Positions 1 through 7,931 of a stretch of DNA of 11,099 bases are shown here, piece by piece. This stretch comes from an uncultured Bacillota bacterium. GTDB lineage: Bacteria > Bacillota_I > Bacilli_A > Erysipelotrichales > Erysipelotrichaceae. Position 1 is the first letter of the stretch; every line of letters begins with the position of its first letter. The notes under the pieces are model-generated. The model saw only the letters and a list, made by a program, of their open reading frames with translations. It was not told the DNA's origin and searched no databases. The DNA is taken from contig CAMOMM010000009.1 in assembly GCA_946619805.1 (NCBI GenBank), positions 1 to 11,099 on the forward strand, read 5' to 3'. Position numbers and translations under genes: made by a program.

Positions 1-1
1 C

Positions 2-373
2 GACAAGACACTGGGTGACTATAAAATCACATCTTCCTATAAGCTGATGAAGGCTCTGACAGACGGTGATGCGATAATCACCAACCTGCACAGAAACATG
101 CTTATGAGTGAATGTCTGTTCTGTGAACTTGTCAGCGATAATAATGAAGCAACCGTTGAACACTATCATACCCGGTGCCAGAACATCTACAAGAGCATGA
201 AGGATTATCCTCCCTTCATCCGAACCCAATATGCCTATGCCGTCATTCACGACAAGGATCAGGTCAAGGCCAGGGAGATCCTTGAACACTTTGAAAAGGT
301 TAAGAAAAGTTATCCTTATCCGGAAAGCATCAGGGATGAGGAAAAGCTCATCGCAATTGTTAACGAAAGGTAA
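2..373 (+). CDS. C-terminal fragment of an unidentified protein (5' end outside window)
   Basis: The reading frame is open from the first complete codon of the window to a TAA stop, and the first Met (position 47) has no upstream Shine-Dalgarno site, so the true start lies left of the window. About 123 residues are visible. They are hydrophilic and helix-rich, with no membrane segment. A central stretch (QYAYAVIHDKDQVKAREIL) resembles a TPR-like helical pair, followed by a YPYPES...DEEKLIAIV tail. The pattern reminds me of the cytoplasmic tail seen on some Firmicute M50 (site-2-protease-like) membrane proteins, but the HExxH catalytic part would be upstream and cannot be seen, so this is only a guess. 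The rhomboid gene downstream is separated by 35 bp and has its own promoter overlapping this gene's end. Confidence 0.7.
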   Translation, partial: DKTLGDYKITSSYKLMKALTDGDAIITNLHRNMLMSECLFCELVSDNNEATVEHYHTRCQNIYKSMKDYPPFIRTQYAYAVIHDKDQVKAREILEHFEKVKKSYPYPESIRDEEKLIAIVNER

Positions 374-385
374 TTGGGGTATAAT
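357..385 (+). promoter_or_regulatory. Sigma-A-type promoter for the rhomboid gene
   Basis: A -35 element TTGTTA (357-362) and a perfect -10 TATAAT (380-385) are separated by 17 bp. The -35 lies inside the last codons of the preceding gene. Transcription would begin near 392, which leaves a short leader carrying the Shine-Dalgarno sequence. Confidence 0.6.
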
Positions 386-408
386 TTCAATATCAGGAAG
401 GTGATAAT

Positions 409-993
409 ATGAAAAAAAGAAAGTTTTTCATCGACTATAATGCTCCGGTAACACTGACATTTTCTTTAATATGTCTGCTGGTTCTGCTGTTAGGAAATTA
501 CACCGGTAATGCCAGTACCAGACTGCTGTTTATGACATATAATTCCGGCTGGTTCAATCCGCTGACTTATCTGCGTCTGTTTACCTACATCTTCGGCCAT
601 GCCAACTGGGATCATTTCCTGGGCAACATCATGTACATTCTTATCTTAGGACCGATGATCGAGGAGAAATACGGCAGCGTCAAGCTTCTGAAGATGATCG
701 CCATTACGGCTGTAATAGGTGGATTAGCCAACAACATCATTTTCCCTAATGTCCGGTTATGCGGTGCCAGCGGCATTGTCTTCATGATGATCATTCTGGC
801 TTCTGCCACCAGTTTTGAAAGCGGCCAGATTCCTTTAACGCTTATACTGGTACTGATCATTTATCTGGGCGGGGAAATCTATGATGCTCTGTATGTAGAT
901 GACAACATCTCCCAGCTGGCTCATATCGCAGGCGGTGTCTGCGGTGCGGTATTCGGTCTGTATAACACTTCATACCACAGGGAACCGATTTAG
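409..993 (+). CDS. Rhomboid-family intramembrane serine protease
   Basis: The product is a 194-residue polytopic membrane protein predicted to cleave transmembrane substrates within the bilayer. The diagnostic catalytic features are present: an HxxxN motif (His69 to Asn73, in HFLGN) in the second membrane segment, corresponding to the oxyanion-stabilising His/Asn of GlpG; the GASG motif with nucleophile Ser121 (residues 119-122); and the catalytic His172 in AHIAGG of the last core helix. A basic N-terminus (MKKRK) precedes the first hydrophobic segment, and about six membrane helices fill the rest. This is the minimal bacterial six-helix core without an added soluble domain. The start is supported by a strong Shine-Dalgarno site (AGGAAGG, 394-400). 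A terminator follows 25 bp after the stop, so the gene is not cotranscribed with nifJ. The physiological substrate cannot be read from the context. Confidence 0.93.
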   Translation: MKKRKFFIDYNAPVTLTFSLICLLVLLLGNYTGNASTRLLFMTYNSGWFNPLTYLRLFTYIFGHANWDHFLGNIMYILILGPMIEEKYGSVKLLKMIAITAVIGGLANNIIFPNVRLCGASGIVFMMIILASATSFESGQIPLTLILVLIIYLGGEIYDALYVDDNISQLAHIAGGVCGAVFGLYNTSYHREPI

Positions 994-1017
994 CAGACGG
1001 TTCAAAAAAGTATCATT

Positions 1018-1042
1018 AAACCGGGCAATTGCCTGGTTTTTT
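1018..1042 (+). terminator. Intrinsic terminator after the rhomboid gene
   Basis: A 9-bp stem (AAACCGGGC paired with GCCTGGTTT, with one G-U pair) with an AATT loop runs directly into a T tract (1037-1042). It separates the rhomboid transcript from the nifJ promoter immediately downstream. Confidence 0.85.
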
Positions 1043-1043
1043 A

Positions 1044-1072
1044 TTGAGGATACTATATTTTTGTTTTATAAT
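1044..1072 (+). promoter_or_regulatory. Strong sigma-A-type promoter for nifJ
   Basis: A -35 TTGAGG (1044-1049), an ideal 17-bp AT-rich spacer and a perfect -10 TATAAT (1067-1072) lie just after the upstream terminator. The predicted transcript start near 1079 gives a leader of about 28 nt containing AAAGGGAGG (1085-1093). These features fit high constitutive expression, as expected for a central fermentation enzyme. Confidence 0.75.
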
Positions 1073-1106
1073 ATTAAACGAGACAAAGGGAGGAAAACTA
1101 ATATTT

Positions 1107-4100
1107 ATGGCAAAGAAGTTTATGTCTATGGATGGAAACAATGCTGCCGCTCATAGCGCTTATGCGTTTACAGAAGTAGCTGCGATCTATCCTATTACTC
1201 CAAGTTCAACAATGGCAGAAGTTGTTGACCAGTGGGCAACACAGGGACGTAAAAACATTTTCGGAAGCACTGTAAAGGTTGCAGAAATGCAGTCTGAAGC
1301 AGGCGCAGCCGGTGCCGTACACGGTACATTACAGGCTGGTGCCTTAGCTACTACTTTCACTGCTTCACAGGGATTATTGTTAATGATTCCAAACATCTAT
1401 AAACTTGCAGGCGAATTACTGCCAGGCGTTATTCACGTTGCAGCCAGATCTCTGGCAAGCCGTTCACTGAGTATCTTCGGTGACCATCAGGACGTATATG
1501 CCTGCCGTCAGACCGGTGTCTGCATGCTGGCCAGCAACTCCGTTCAGGAAGCTATGGACCTGGCTGGTGTAGCACACCTGTCAGCCATCAAGGGTTCAGT
1601 TCCGTTCATTCATTTCTTCGATGGTTTCAGAACTTCTCATGAAATCCAGAAAGTCGAAGTCATGGATTATGACTATCTGAAGAGCCTGTTAGACCAGGAT
1701 GCCTTAGCTGCATTCCGTGCCAAGGCCATGAACCCTCATGGAAATCCAATCACCAGAGGCGGTGCTGAAAACGATGACATCACATTCCAGGGCAGAGAAG
1801 CTCAGAACCTGCATTATGCAGCAGTAGCTGACATCGTCAACGATTACATGGCAAAGATCTCTGAACATACGGGAAGAGATTACAAGCCATTCGTTTACTA
1901 TGGCGCACCTGATGCTGAAAGAGTTATCGTAGCCATGGGTTCCGTTAACGAAACAATCGAAGAAGTAGTCGATGCTTTAAACAAGCTGGGCGAAAAGGTC
2001 GGTGTCGTTAAGGTTCACTTATACCGTCCATTCAGTGCCAAGTATTTCCTGAATGTTTTACCTAAGACAGTCAAGAAGATCGCTGTATTAGACAGAACCA
2101 AGGAAATGGGTACCCGCGAACCGTTATATCTGGACGTCATGAACGTAATCAGAGGCTTAGATGTAACATTAATCGGCGGCAGATACGGTATCTCCAGCAA
2201 GAACACTGCTCCTAACCAGATCAAGGCTGTTTATGATGAACTGGCTAAGGAAAATCCAAGAGAAGAATTCACTTTAGGTATCAATGATGACGTAACTCAT
2301 CTGTCACTGGATGTAGATCCAAACTTCACGGTACCTAGTGACTATACTTCATGTCTGTTCTGGGGCTTAGGCTCAGACGGTACAGTAGGTGCCAATAAGA
2401 ACAGCGTTAAGATCATTGGTGACAATACTGATCTGTATGCTCAGGCATATTTCCAGTATGACTCACGTAAGGCCGGCGGCGTTACCAGAAGCCACCTGCG
2501 TTTCGGCCCTACACCAATCCGTTCAACTTACTATGTAACCAACATTGACTTCGTATCATGCTCTCTTGATTCATATGCTCTGAAATATGACATGATCGCT
2601 GAACTGAAGGATGGCGGTACATTCCTGCTGAACACAACACTCGATCCGGAAGAAGTAGTTGAATACATTCCTAACAGAATGAAATATCAGCTGGCTAAGA
2701 AGCATGCCAAGTTCTATATCATCAACGCTACCAAGATCTGTGCTGAAATCGGCATGGGAAGAAGAACAAATACAACATTACAGTCAGCATTCTTCGCTCT
2801 GAACGAACAGATCATGCCTTATGATCAGGCTTTAGGTCTGATGAAGGCAGCTGCCAAGAAGTCATATGGCAGGAAGGGCGACGATGTTGTTGAAATGAAC
2901 TACAAGGCAATTGATGCCGGTAAGGCTGGCCTGGTTCAGGTTGAAGTAAAGCCTGAATGGGCAGAACTGGATCCATTCTTCGAGATCCCTAAGACCGGTG
3001 ATGCCTACATGGACGAATATGTCAACAGAATCGGCAACCTGCAGGGTTATGACATGCCTGTATCAGCCTTCACTAAGTTTGGCGTATTAGACGGTTCAAT
3101 GAACAACAATGCTTCATACAATGAACACCGTAACATTGCAGCATTCGTTCCTAAGTGGAATCCTGAAAACTGTATCCAGTGCGGCTTCTGCTCATTCGTA
3201 TGTCCGCATGCAACAATCAGACAGTTCCTGTTAACTGATGAAGAAATCGCCAATGCTCCACAGCAGTTTGAAACAATCAAGGCTATGGGCAAGGGTGTTG
3301 AAAACCTGAAGTTCAGAATCCAGGTATCTCCTGACAACTGCGTAGGCTGCGGCTTATGTGCTAAGGAATGCCCGGGCAAGGGCGGCAACAAGGCCTTAAC
3401 TATGGTTGATGTTAAGGAACAGTTACCAGAAGCTCCATTAGCTAACTACTTATATCAGGAAACTGAATACAAGAGCCAGTACTTCCCAACAACAACTCCA
3501 AAGGGTGTACAGTTCTTAAAACCTTACTTCGAGGTTCCAGGTTCATGTCCAGGATGCGGTGAAGCTCCTTACTACAGATTAGTTTCACAGCTGTTCGGAC
3601 CTGACATGTTAGTCGCTAACGCAACAGGCTGTTCTTCAATCTATTGCGGATCTACACCTTCTACTCCATTCGTTAAGGATGCTGATGGCAACGGTGTTGC
3701 ATGGGCTAACTCATTATTCGAAGACAATGCAGAATTCGGTTATGGTATGGCTTTAGCAAGAAGCTACAAGAAGGCTTCAATGTTAAAGATCATGGAAGAC
3801 GAATTAGAAAACGTTGAACCTGAATTAAAGGCATTATTCGAAGAATACTTAAAGATCAACGGCAACCGTGCTGAAGAAAAACGTTTACAGCCTCAGCTTG
3901 TTAAGGCCTTAGAAGCCAGCAAGAACGAAAACGTTAAGCCTTTATTAAAGGATTCAAGAGATTTAGTAAGTGCTTCAGTATGGATCGTCGGCGGTGATGG
4001 CTGGTCATATGATATCGGTTACGGTGGATTAGACCACGTCATGGCTAATAACCTGAACGTTAACGTATTAGTATTAGATACAGAAGTTTACTCAAATACA

Positions 4101-4613
4101 GGCGGTCAGTCTTCTAAGTCTTCACAGGCAGCTTCAATCGCTCAGTTCGCTGCTGGCGGTAAGGCAGTTGCTAAGAAGGACTTAGGTCAAATCATCATGA
4201 CTTATGGCCATGTATATGTAGCAAGCGTCTGCATGGGTGCTAACAGACCTCAGGCCATCAAGGCTTTACAGGAAGCTGAAAGCTACAATGGTCCATCTCT
4301 GATCATTGCATACTGCCCATGCGAACTGCACGGTATCAAGGGCGGCTTAAGCAAGCAGCAGCAGGTTCAGAAGGAAGCTGTTGAATGCGGCTATGTTGCA
4401 CTGTATCGTTATGACCCAAGAAAAGAAAAGCCATTACAGATCGACTACACTAAGCCTGATTTCGAAAAGTTCAATGCCTTCTTAATGGATGAAGCCAGAT
4501 ACAATAACCTTGTTAAGGTAAATCCTGAAAAGGCTCAGGCTTTATATGATAAGGCCAGAAGCGATGCTGAAAAGCGTTTCAACAACCTGGTCAAGAAGTT
4601 TGAATCTCAGTAA
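1107..4613 (+). CDS. nifJ: Pyruvate:ferredoxin (flavodoxin) oxidoreductase, single-chain
   Basis: This 1168-residue homodimeric, cytosolic, TPP- and Fe-S-dependent enzyme oxidatively decarboxylates pyruvate with CoA to acetyl-CoA and CO2 and reduces ferredoxin or flavodoxin. Visible elements in order: YPITPSS (28-34, with substrate-site Thr31), Glu64 contacting the TPP pyrimidine, Arg114 of the pyruvate site, an EKR-type segment (about 585-640), a 2x[4Fe-4S] ferredoxin domain (Cys689/692/695/699 and Cys745/748/751/755), the proximal cluster ligands Cys814, Cys817, Cys842 and probably Cys1072, and the TPP/Mg site GDG (963-965) with DTEVYSNTGGQ (991-1001). It lacks the roughly 60-residue C-terminal extension of the Desulfovibrio africanus enzyme, so all catalytic parts are complete. 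I chose the ATG at 1107 (MAKKFMSMDG) because AAAGGGAGG lies 13 bp upstream; an in-frame ATG at 1029 lies inside the upstream terminator and before the promoter. It ends with TAA-TAG. Leucine codon use changes markedly in the last third (see findings). Confidence 0.97.
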   Translation: MAKKFMSMDGNNAAAHSAYAFTEVAAIYPITPSSTMAEVVDQWATQGRKNIFGSTVKVAEMQSEAGAAGAVHGTLQAGALATTFTASQGLLLMIPNIYKLAGELLPGVIHVAARSLASRSLSIFGDHQDVYACRQTGVCMLASNSVQEAMDLAGVAHLSAIKGSVPFIHFFDGFRTSHEIQKVEVMDYDYLKSLLDQDALAAFRAKAMNPHGNPITRGGAENDDITFQGREAQNLHYAAVADIVNDYMAKISEHTGRDYKPFVYYGAPDAERVIVAMGSVNETIEEVVDALNKLGEKVGVVKVHLYRPFSAKYFLNVLPKTVKKIAVLDRTKEMGTREPLYLDVMNVIRGLDVTLIGGRYGISSKNTAPNQIKAVYDELAKENPREEFTLGINDDVTHLSLDVDPNFTVPSDYTSCLFWGLGSDGTVGANKNSVKIIGDNTDLYAQAYFQYDSRKAGGVTRSHLRFGPTPIRSTYYVTNIDFVSCSLDSYALKYDMIAELKDGGTFLLNTTLDPEEVVEYIPNRMKYQLAKKHAKFYIINATKICAEIGMGRRTNTTLQSAFFALNEQIMPYDQALGLMKAAAKKSYGRKGDDVVEMNYKAIDAGKAGLVQVEVKPEWAELDPFFEIPKTGDAYMDEYVNRIGNLQGYDMPVSAFTKFGVLDGSMNNNASYNEHRNIAAFVPKWNPENCIQCGFCSFVCPHATIRQFLLTDEEIANAPQQFETIKAMGKGVENLKFRIQVSPDNCVGCGLCAKECPGKGGNKALTMVDVKEQLPEAPLANYLYQETEYKSQYFPTTTPKGVQFLKPYFEVPGSCPGCGEAPYYRLVSQLFGPDMLVANATGCSSIYCGSTPSTPFVKDADGNGVAWANSLFEDNAEFGYGMALARSYKKASMLKIMEDELENVEPELKALFEEYLKINGNRAEEKRLQPQLVKALEASKNENVKPLLKDSRDLVSASVWIVGGDGWSYDIGYGGLDHVMANNLNVNVLVLDTEVYSNTGGQSSKSSQAASIAQFAAGGKAVAKKDLGQIIMTYGHVYVASVCMGANRPQAIKALQEAESYNGPSLIIAYCPCELHGIKGGLSKQQQVQKEAVECGYVALYRYDPRKEKPLQIDYTKPDFEKFNAFLMDEARYNNLVKVNPEKAQALYDKARSDAEKRFNNLVKKFESQ

Positions 4614-4631
4614 TAGCTGAAATGAAGAATT

Positions 4632-4658
4632 AACCGGAAGAGCAATCTTCCGGTTTTT
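4632..4658 (+). terminator. Intrinsic terminator after nifJ
   Basis: A perfect 10-bp stem (AACCGGAAGA with TCTTCCGGTT) closes on a GCAA tetraloop and is followed by a short T run. It begins 18 bp past the nifJ stop and insulates the downstream glycyl radical operon. Confidence 0.9.
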
Positions 4659-4670
4659 CTATGCAACAAG

Positions 4671-4730
4671 TAGATTAAAAATGAATAATATAGAACAAAA
4701 ATGAATAATTATAATTGAAGGAATGAATAA
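4671..4730 (+). repeat. Direct repeats upstream of the GRE operon, candidate operator
   Basis: Two tandem 20-bp units (4671-4690 and 4691-4710) match at 17 of 20 positions and share AAAAATGAATAAT (4677-4689 and 4697-4709). A third copy of the core, ATGAATAA, lies at 4723-4730, between the predicted -35 and -10. Core-to-core spacing is 20 and 22 bp, about two helical turns, so all copies present the same DNA face. DeoR-family regulators commonly bind repeated short sites, and a DeoR gene is third in this operon, so autoregulation is a reasonable inference. AT-rich chance repetition is the main alternative. Confidence 0.5.
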
Positions 4731-4743
4731 ACAGGACTAAAAT
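4715..4743 (+). promoter_or_regulatory. Probable promoter of the GRE operon
   Basis: A -35 TTGAAG (4715-4720) and a -10 TAAAAT (4738-4743) are spaced by exactly 17 bp. The third ATGAATAA repeat lies within the spacer, a position where a bound repressor would block RNA polymerase. A TATAAT at 4710-4715 is also present but has no acceptable -35 at the right distance. Confidence 0.6.
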
Positions 4744-4776
4744 ATAAGTGCAGATACAGGGAAAGGAATGAGGAAC

Positions 4777-7047
4777 ATGATCATATCAAAGGTAGATGGA
4801 GAACAGAACGTCGAAGTATCAGTAAAACTGCCGAGTGAGAAAACACCGCTGCAGCAGCTGGAAATCATGGAGGCCTATACCAGAGCCTATCAGAATTCAC
4901 AGGGACTGGATAAGGCTTTCAGGGAAGTCAACTGTCTGAAGGTCATTTTCCCGACGCTTTTCCGCAGTATCAATGATGAAGACCTGATTGCCGGCAGGCT
5001 GGATTTCCTGCCGATCGGCTTTGGCTCGGTCACCAGTATTGGAGGCGTCGGTCATTACTGTGTCTTCAACAAGCTGAGGGAGTTCAAGGATCAGCTGGAT
5101 AATGAAGAAGATAAAAAAAGAGTGGATGCACTCTACCAATACTGGATGGATAAGGACGTTAAGGCCATCTATTGCCGGGATGTGCTCAATGATACTACAA
5201 CCGGACGTTTCATTGACTGTAAGTATCCATACATGGCTACAGCCCGACTGTCAGGTATGATGCTGGACTATAACAAGCTGCTGAGACTGGGAGTTAGCGG
5301 CATCATTGAACTGCTGCAGTCAAAACCGCAGAATGATTTCATCAGGGCTTCAATTGAAGCCATGAAGCTGTTTAAGACAGTAATAGATCATCAGATAAAG
5401 CTGGTTGATGACAAGCTGGATAAGCTTACTGACCGGCAGAAGATAAAAGATTTCACTTTGATGAAGGAAGATCTGATCTTCATTAAGGAGAATAAGCCGG
5501 AAACCTTCCATCAGGCTTTACAGCTGTTCTGGCTGTATGCCTTATGTGCCGGCTGCATCAACTATGGGCGCATGGATGTGGTATTGGGACCGTATCTGTA
5601 TAATGACATAAAGAAAGGCATCATTGATGAAGATGAGGCATACCGCTATGTGATATCACTGTGGTGGCTGATCGAAAACAGAAGAACGACAGTTAACGGC
5701 CGTATAATTGTCGGCGGTCAGGGCAGGGATAATGTGGAAGCCTGCGACCTCTTTGCCAAAATCTGCTTAAGAGTATGCAGGGATATCAGATATGTGGAAC
5801 CGCAGTTTACCTTCCGCTTTGATAAGACCACTGATCCGGTATTAAAGGACATGGCTTATGAATGCATTGCTTCAGGAGCTACCTACCCGACACTGTATAA
5901 CGACGATGTCAATGTCCCGGCCGTGATGCGAGCCATGAGGGTTGACCGTAAGACCGCTGAGCAGTATGTGCCGTTTGGCTGCGGGGAATTCGTCATTCAG
6001 GGCAAGAGTGTCGGTACTCCGAATACTCTGTTAAATCTGCTGAAGATCATGCAGATATCAATGAATGAGGGTGTTGACCCGATGGATGGCATTTACAAGG
6101 GAGACGGTGTAACACTTAAGCCATTAAGTGAAATAAACTCATTTGAAGAACTGTATGGACAGTATAACCGCCTGCTTGACCACTACATGGACTTGAGTGT
6201 CCGTGATCAGAAGTACAGCTACGAAGTCATGAATAAGGAGGCATCCTTCCTGTTTACCTCCATTCTGATGGATGACTGCATTGAAAGAGGCAGGGCATTG
6301 CTGGATGGTGGTGTTGAGATACTGGGCGGTACCAATGAAACCTATGGCAACATCAACACATCCGATGCCTTCTATGCAATTAAGACCCTGGTTTATGACC
6401 AGAAAAAATACACTTTATCACAGCTTAATGAAGCGTGTCTGAAAGACTATAAGGGTTATGAGAAGATTCAGAAGGATCTGATAAATGTACCGAAATACGG
6501 CAATGATCATCATGACTGTGATGAGATGGCCAACATGATGTACGAATATGTAGCTAAGGGGATCCGCCAGAGAGGAATTGAGGCCGGACTTGGTTATTAC
6601 CTTATTGTAATATCCAATAACCAGACCAATACGGACTGGGGCTTACAGACCGCTGCTTCCCTGGATGGCCGTAACAGCAAAGTCTACATGAACCCGGCCA
6701 ATAACCCACAGGGTGGGGCAGCCAAGTCCGGACCGACTGCCGTACTTAACTCCATCAGCCGATTTGATGCCGGCTATCATGGCGGCAGCGTGCAGAACAT
6801 CAAGTTCACCCCACGCATGATGCATGAAGATAAGGAAAAGGTAAAGGCGCTGTTTAAGACCTACTTTGAAAAGGGCGGCTGTCAGTTAATGGTAACTGTG
6901 GTTGACCATGGTGTACTGGAAGATGCCCAGAAGCATCCGGAGAAATATCCGGATCTGATCGTCAGAGTAGCCGGTTACAGTGCGATCTTCGTTAACTTGT
7001 CAAGAGACATACAGAATGAGCTCTTAAGCAGGACTTTATATGATTAA
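4777..7047 (+). CDS. Glycyl radical enzyme (PFL-like family, probable eliminase/lyase, not pyruvate formate-lyase)
   Basis: This is an oxygen-sensitive radical enzyme of about 756 residues. Residues about 1-615 form the PFL-like barrel and about 635-745 the glycine-radical domain, which ends in RVAGYSA with the predicted radical Gly733. The thiyl cysteine is Cys402 in VPFGCGEF. It is a single Cys, not the adjacent Cys-Cys required by pyruvate formate-lyase, and it keeps the C-x-Glu arrangement (Glu404) of GRE dehydratases and lyases. However, the usual GCVE is GCGE here. A GRMDVVLGPYLYNDI block and a VNGRIIVGGQGRDN block are family-like but do not point me to a known substrate. ATG 4777 is preferred because AAAGGA (4762-4767) sits 9 nt upstream; an in-frame ATG at 4768 would almost touch that site but could use AGGG at 4758. 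The gene overlaps its activase by 8 bp. Automatic labels such as 'formate acetyltransferase' or pflD would be misleading. Eliminases of a diol, polyol or sugar phosphate are the closest known chemistry. Confidence 0.93.
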   Translation: MIISKVDGEQNVEVSVKLPSEKTPLQQLEIMEAYTRAYQNSQGLDKAFREVNCLKVIFPTLFRSINDEDLIAGRLDFLPIGFGSVTSIGGVGHYCVFNKLREFKDQLDNEEDKKRVDALYQYWMDKDVKAIYCRDVLNDTTTGRFIDCKYPYMATARLSGMMLDYNKLLRLGVSGIIELLQSKPQNDFIRASIEAMKLFKTVIDHQIKLVDDKLDKLTDRQKIKDFTLMKEDLIFIKENKPETFHQALQLFWLYALCAGCINYGRMDVVLGPYLYNDIKKGIIDEDEAYRYVISLWWLIENRRTTVNGRIIVGGQGRDNVEACDLFAKICLRVCRDIRYVEPQFTFRFDKTTDPVLKDMAYECIASGATYPTLYNDDVNVPAVMRAMRVDRKTAEQYVPFGCGEFVIQGKSVGTPNTLLNLLKIMQISMNEGVDPMDGIYKGDGVTLKPLSEINSFEELYGQYNRLLDHYMDLSVRDQKYSYEVMNKEASFLFTSILMDDCIERGRALLDGGVEILGGTNETYGNINTSDAFYAIKTLVYDQKKYTLSQLNEACLKDYKGYEKIQKDLINVPKYGNDHHDCDEMANMMYEYVAKGIRQRGIEAGLGYYLIVISNNQTNTDWGLQTAASLDGRNSKVYMNPANNPQGGAAKSGPTAVLNSISRFDAGYHGGSVQNIKFTPRMMHEDKEKVKALFKTYFEKGGCQLMVTVVDHGVLEDAQKHPEKYPDLIVRVAGYSAIFVNLSRDIQNELLSRTLYD

Positions 7048-7930
7048 GGTGTCCAACATTGAACGCTTTGCGACCCATGACGGTCCGGGCATCAGAACAA
7101 CGGTATTTCTGAAAGGCTGTCCGCTGCACTGTCCATGGTGTGCCAATCCGGAAACCTGGAGCGTGAAGCCGGTATTAATGCATGATGAAAGAAAGTGTGT
7201 CAGATGCCACAGCTGTCAGATGACATGTAAAGAAGAAGCCATAAGTTTTGATCCGGTGTTTCACCTGGATGTCAGTAAGTGTACAGTCTGCGGCAGGTGT
7301 GTGGAAGTCTGTCTGCCCGATGCTCTGAGTGTAAATGGCAAGGACATGAGCATTGATGAGATCATTTCCGAAATCAGAAAGGATGATGACTATTACCGTA
7401 ACAGTAACGGTGGGGTGACACTGTCCGGGGGAGAACCGCTGTTTCAGTTTGAACAGAGTCTGAAACTGCTGAAAGAACTTAAGAAAAACGGTTACCATAC
7501 GGCTCTGGAAACCACGGGAATGTATTCTCTGGATAAGCTGAAGAGGGCGGAAGAACATGTTGATCTGTTCCTGTTTGACTTCAAGCATCCTGATCCGGAC
7601 AGATTAAGGGAAGTGACCGGCGGTGATTATGAAACCATTGTCACGAATCTGGAATATCTGCTGGAAAAGTGCCCTGATAAGGTCATCTTACGTACCCCGG
7701 TCATCCGGGATTTCAACAGGGATGAGGTTGAAAAGATAATAAGATGGGCTGCAGAAAGAAAAGTCAGGGAAATAGATCTGCTGCCATATCATTCCCTGGG
7801 CAAAAACAAATGGAATGATCTGGGCAGAGAGTATCCCTATGAAGGGTATCCGCTGATGGATAAAAGTGAGTTAAATGAATATAAGGCTCTGGGTGAAAGC
7901 CTGGGCATAAAGGTTAAGATCGGAGGCTAG
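7040..7930 (+). CDS. Glycyl radical enzyme activating enzyme (radical SAM)
   Basis: This 296-residue activase uses S-adenosylmethionine and a reduced [4Fe-4S] cluster to abstract hydrogen from the radical glycine of the enzyme encoded just upstream. The radical-SAM cluster motif CxxxCxxC is Cys27/Cys31/Cys34 (GCPLHCPWC), preceded by the family signature GPGIRT. A ferredoxin-like insert supplies two more clusters: Cys53/56/59/63 and Cys81/84/87/91. This insert is characteristic of activases for non-PFL GREs, whereas the pyruvate formate-lyase activase lacks it. SGGEP (129-133) is the SAM-binding motif. The start codon lies inside the last codons of the GRE gene (8-bp overlap), with AGGA at 7030-7033 as Shine-Dalgarno site, so translation is probably coupled. 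Electrons likely come from ferredoxin or flavodoxin, which nifJ could reduce. Confidence 0.96.
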   Translation: MIKVSNIERFATHDGPGIRTTVFLKGCPLHCPWCANPETWSVKPVLMHDERKCVRCHSCQMTCKEEAISFDPVFHLDVSKCTVCGRCVEVCLPDALSVNGKDMSIDEIISEIRKDDDYYRNSNGGVTLSGGEPLFQFEQSLKLLKELKKNGYHTALETTGMYSLDKLKRAEEHVDLFLFDFKHPDPDRLREVTGGDYETIVTNLEYLLEKCPDKVILRTPVIRDFNRDEVEKIIRWAAERKVREIDLLPYHSLGKNKWNDLGREYPYEGYPLMDKSELNEYKALGESLGIKVKIGG

Positions 7931-7931
7931 G

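Noticed and set aside
1029..1106. Upstream in-frame extension of NifJ starting at ATG 1029
   Set aside because: It starts inside the rhomboid terminator hairpin and upstream of the predicted promoter, encodes a hydrophobic stretch foreign to the family, and the ATG at 1107 has a good ribosome site and the family's normal N-terminus.
899..1156. Plus-strand 85-codon frame spanning the rhomboid end and the nifJ start
   Set aside because: It overlaps two real genes out of frame, crosses a terminator and lacks a ribosome binding site.
3047..3391. 114-codon open frame on the minus strand within nifJ
   Set aside because: It is antisense to the ferredoxin-domain coding region; its composition mirrors the real codons and no family is recognisable.
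4614..4776. Possible riboswitch or small RNA in the intergenic region before the GRE operon
   Set aside because: Apart from the nifJ terminator the region is AT-rich with direct repeats and no stable second hairpin, and the predicted leader of the operon is too short (about 25-30 nt) for a riboswitch.
4777..7047. Pyruvate formate-lyase (pflB) as the identity of the glycyl radical enzyme
   Set aside because: There is only one cysteine in the active-site loop (GCGE), and the activase carries the two extra [4Fe-4S] clusters typical of non-PFL systems.
7175..7588. 137-codon open frame on the minus strand within the activase gene
   Set aside because: It is fully antisense to a well-supported radical-SAM gene, has no recognisable motif or promoter, and is explained by codon bias of the real gene.
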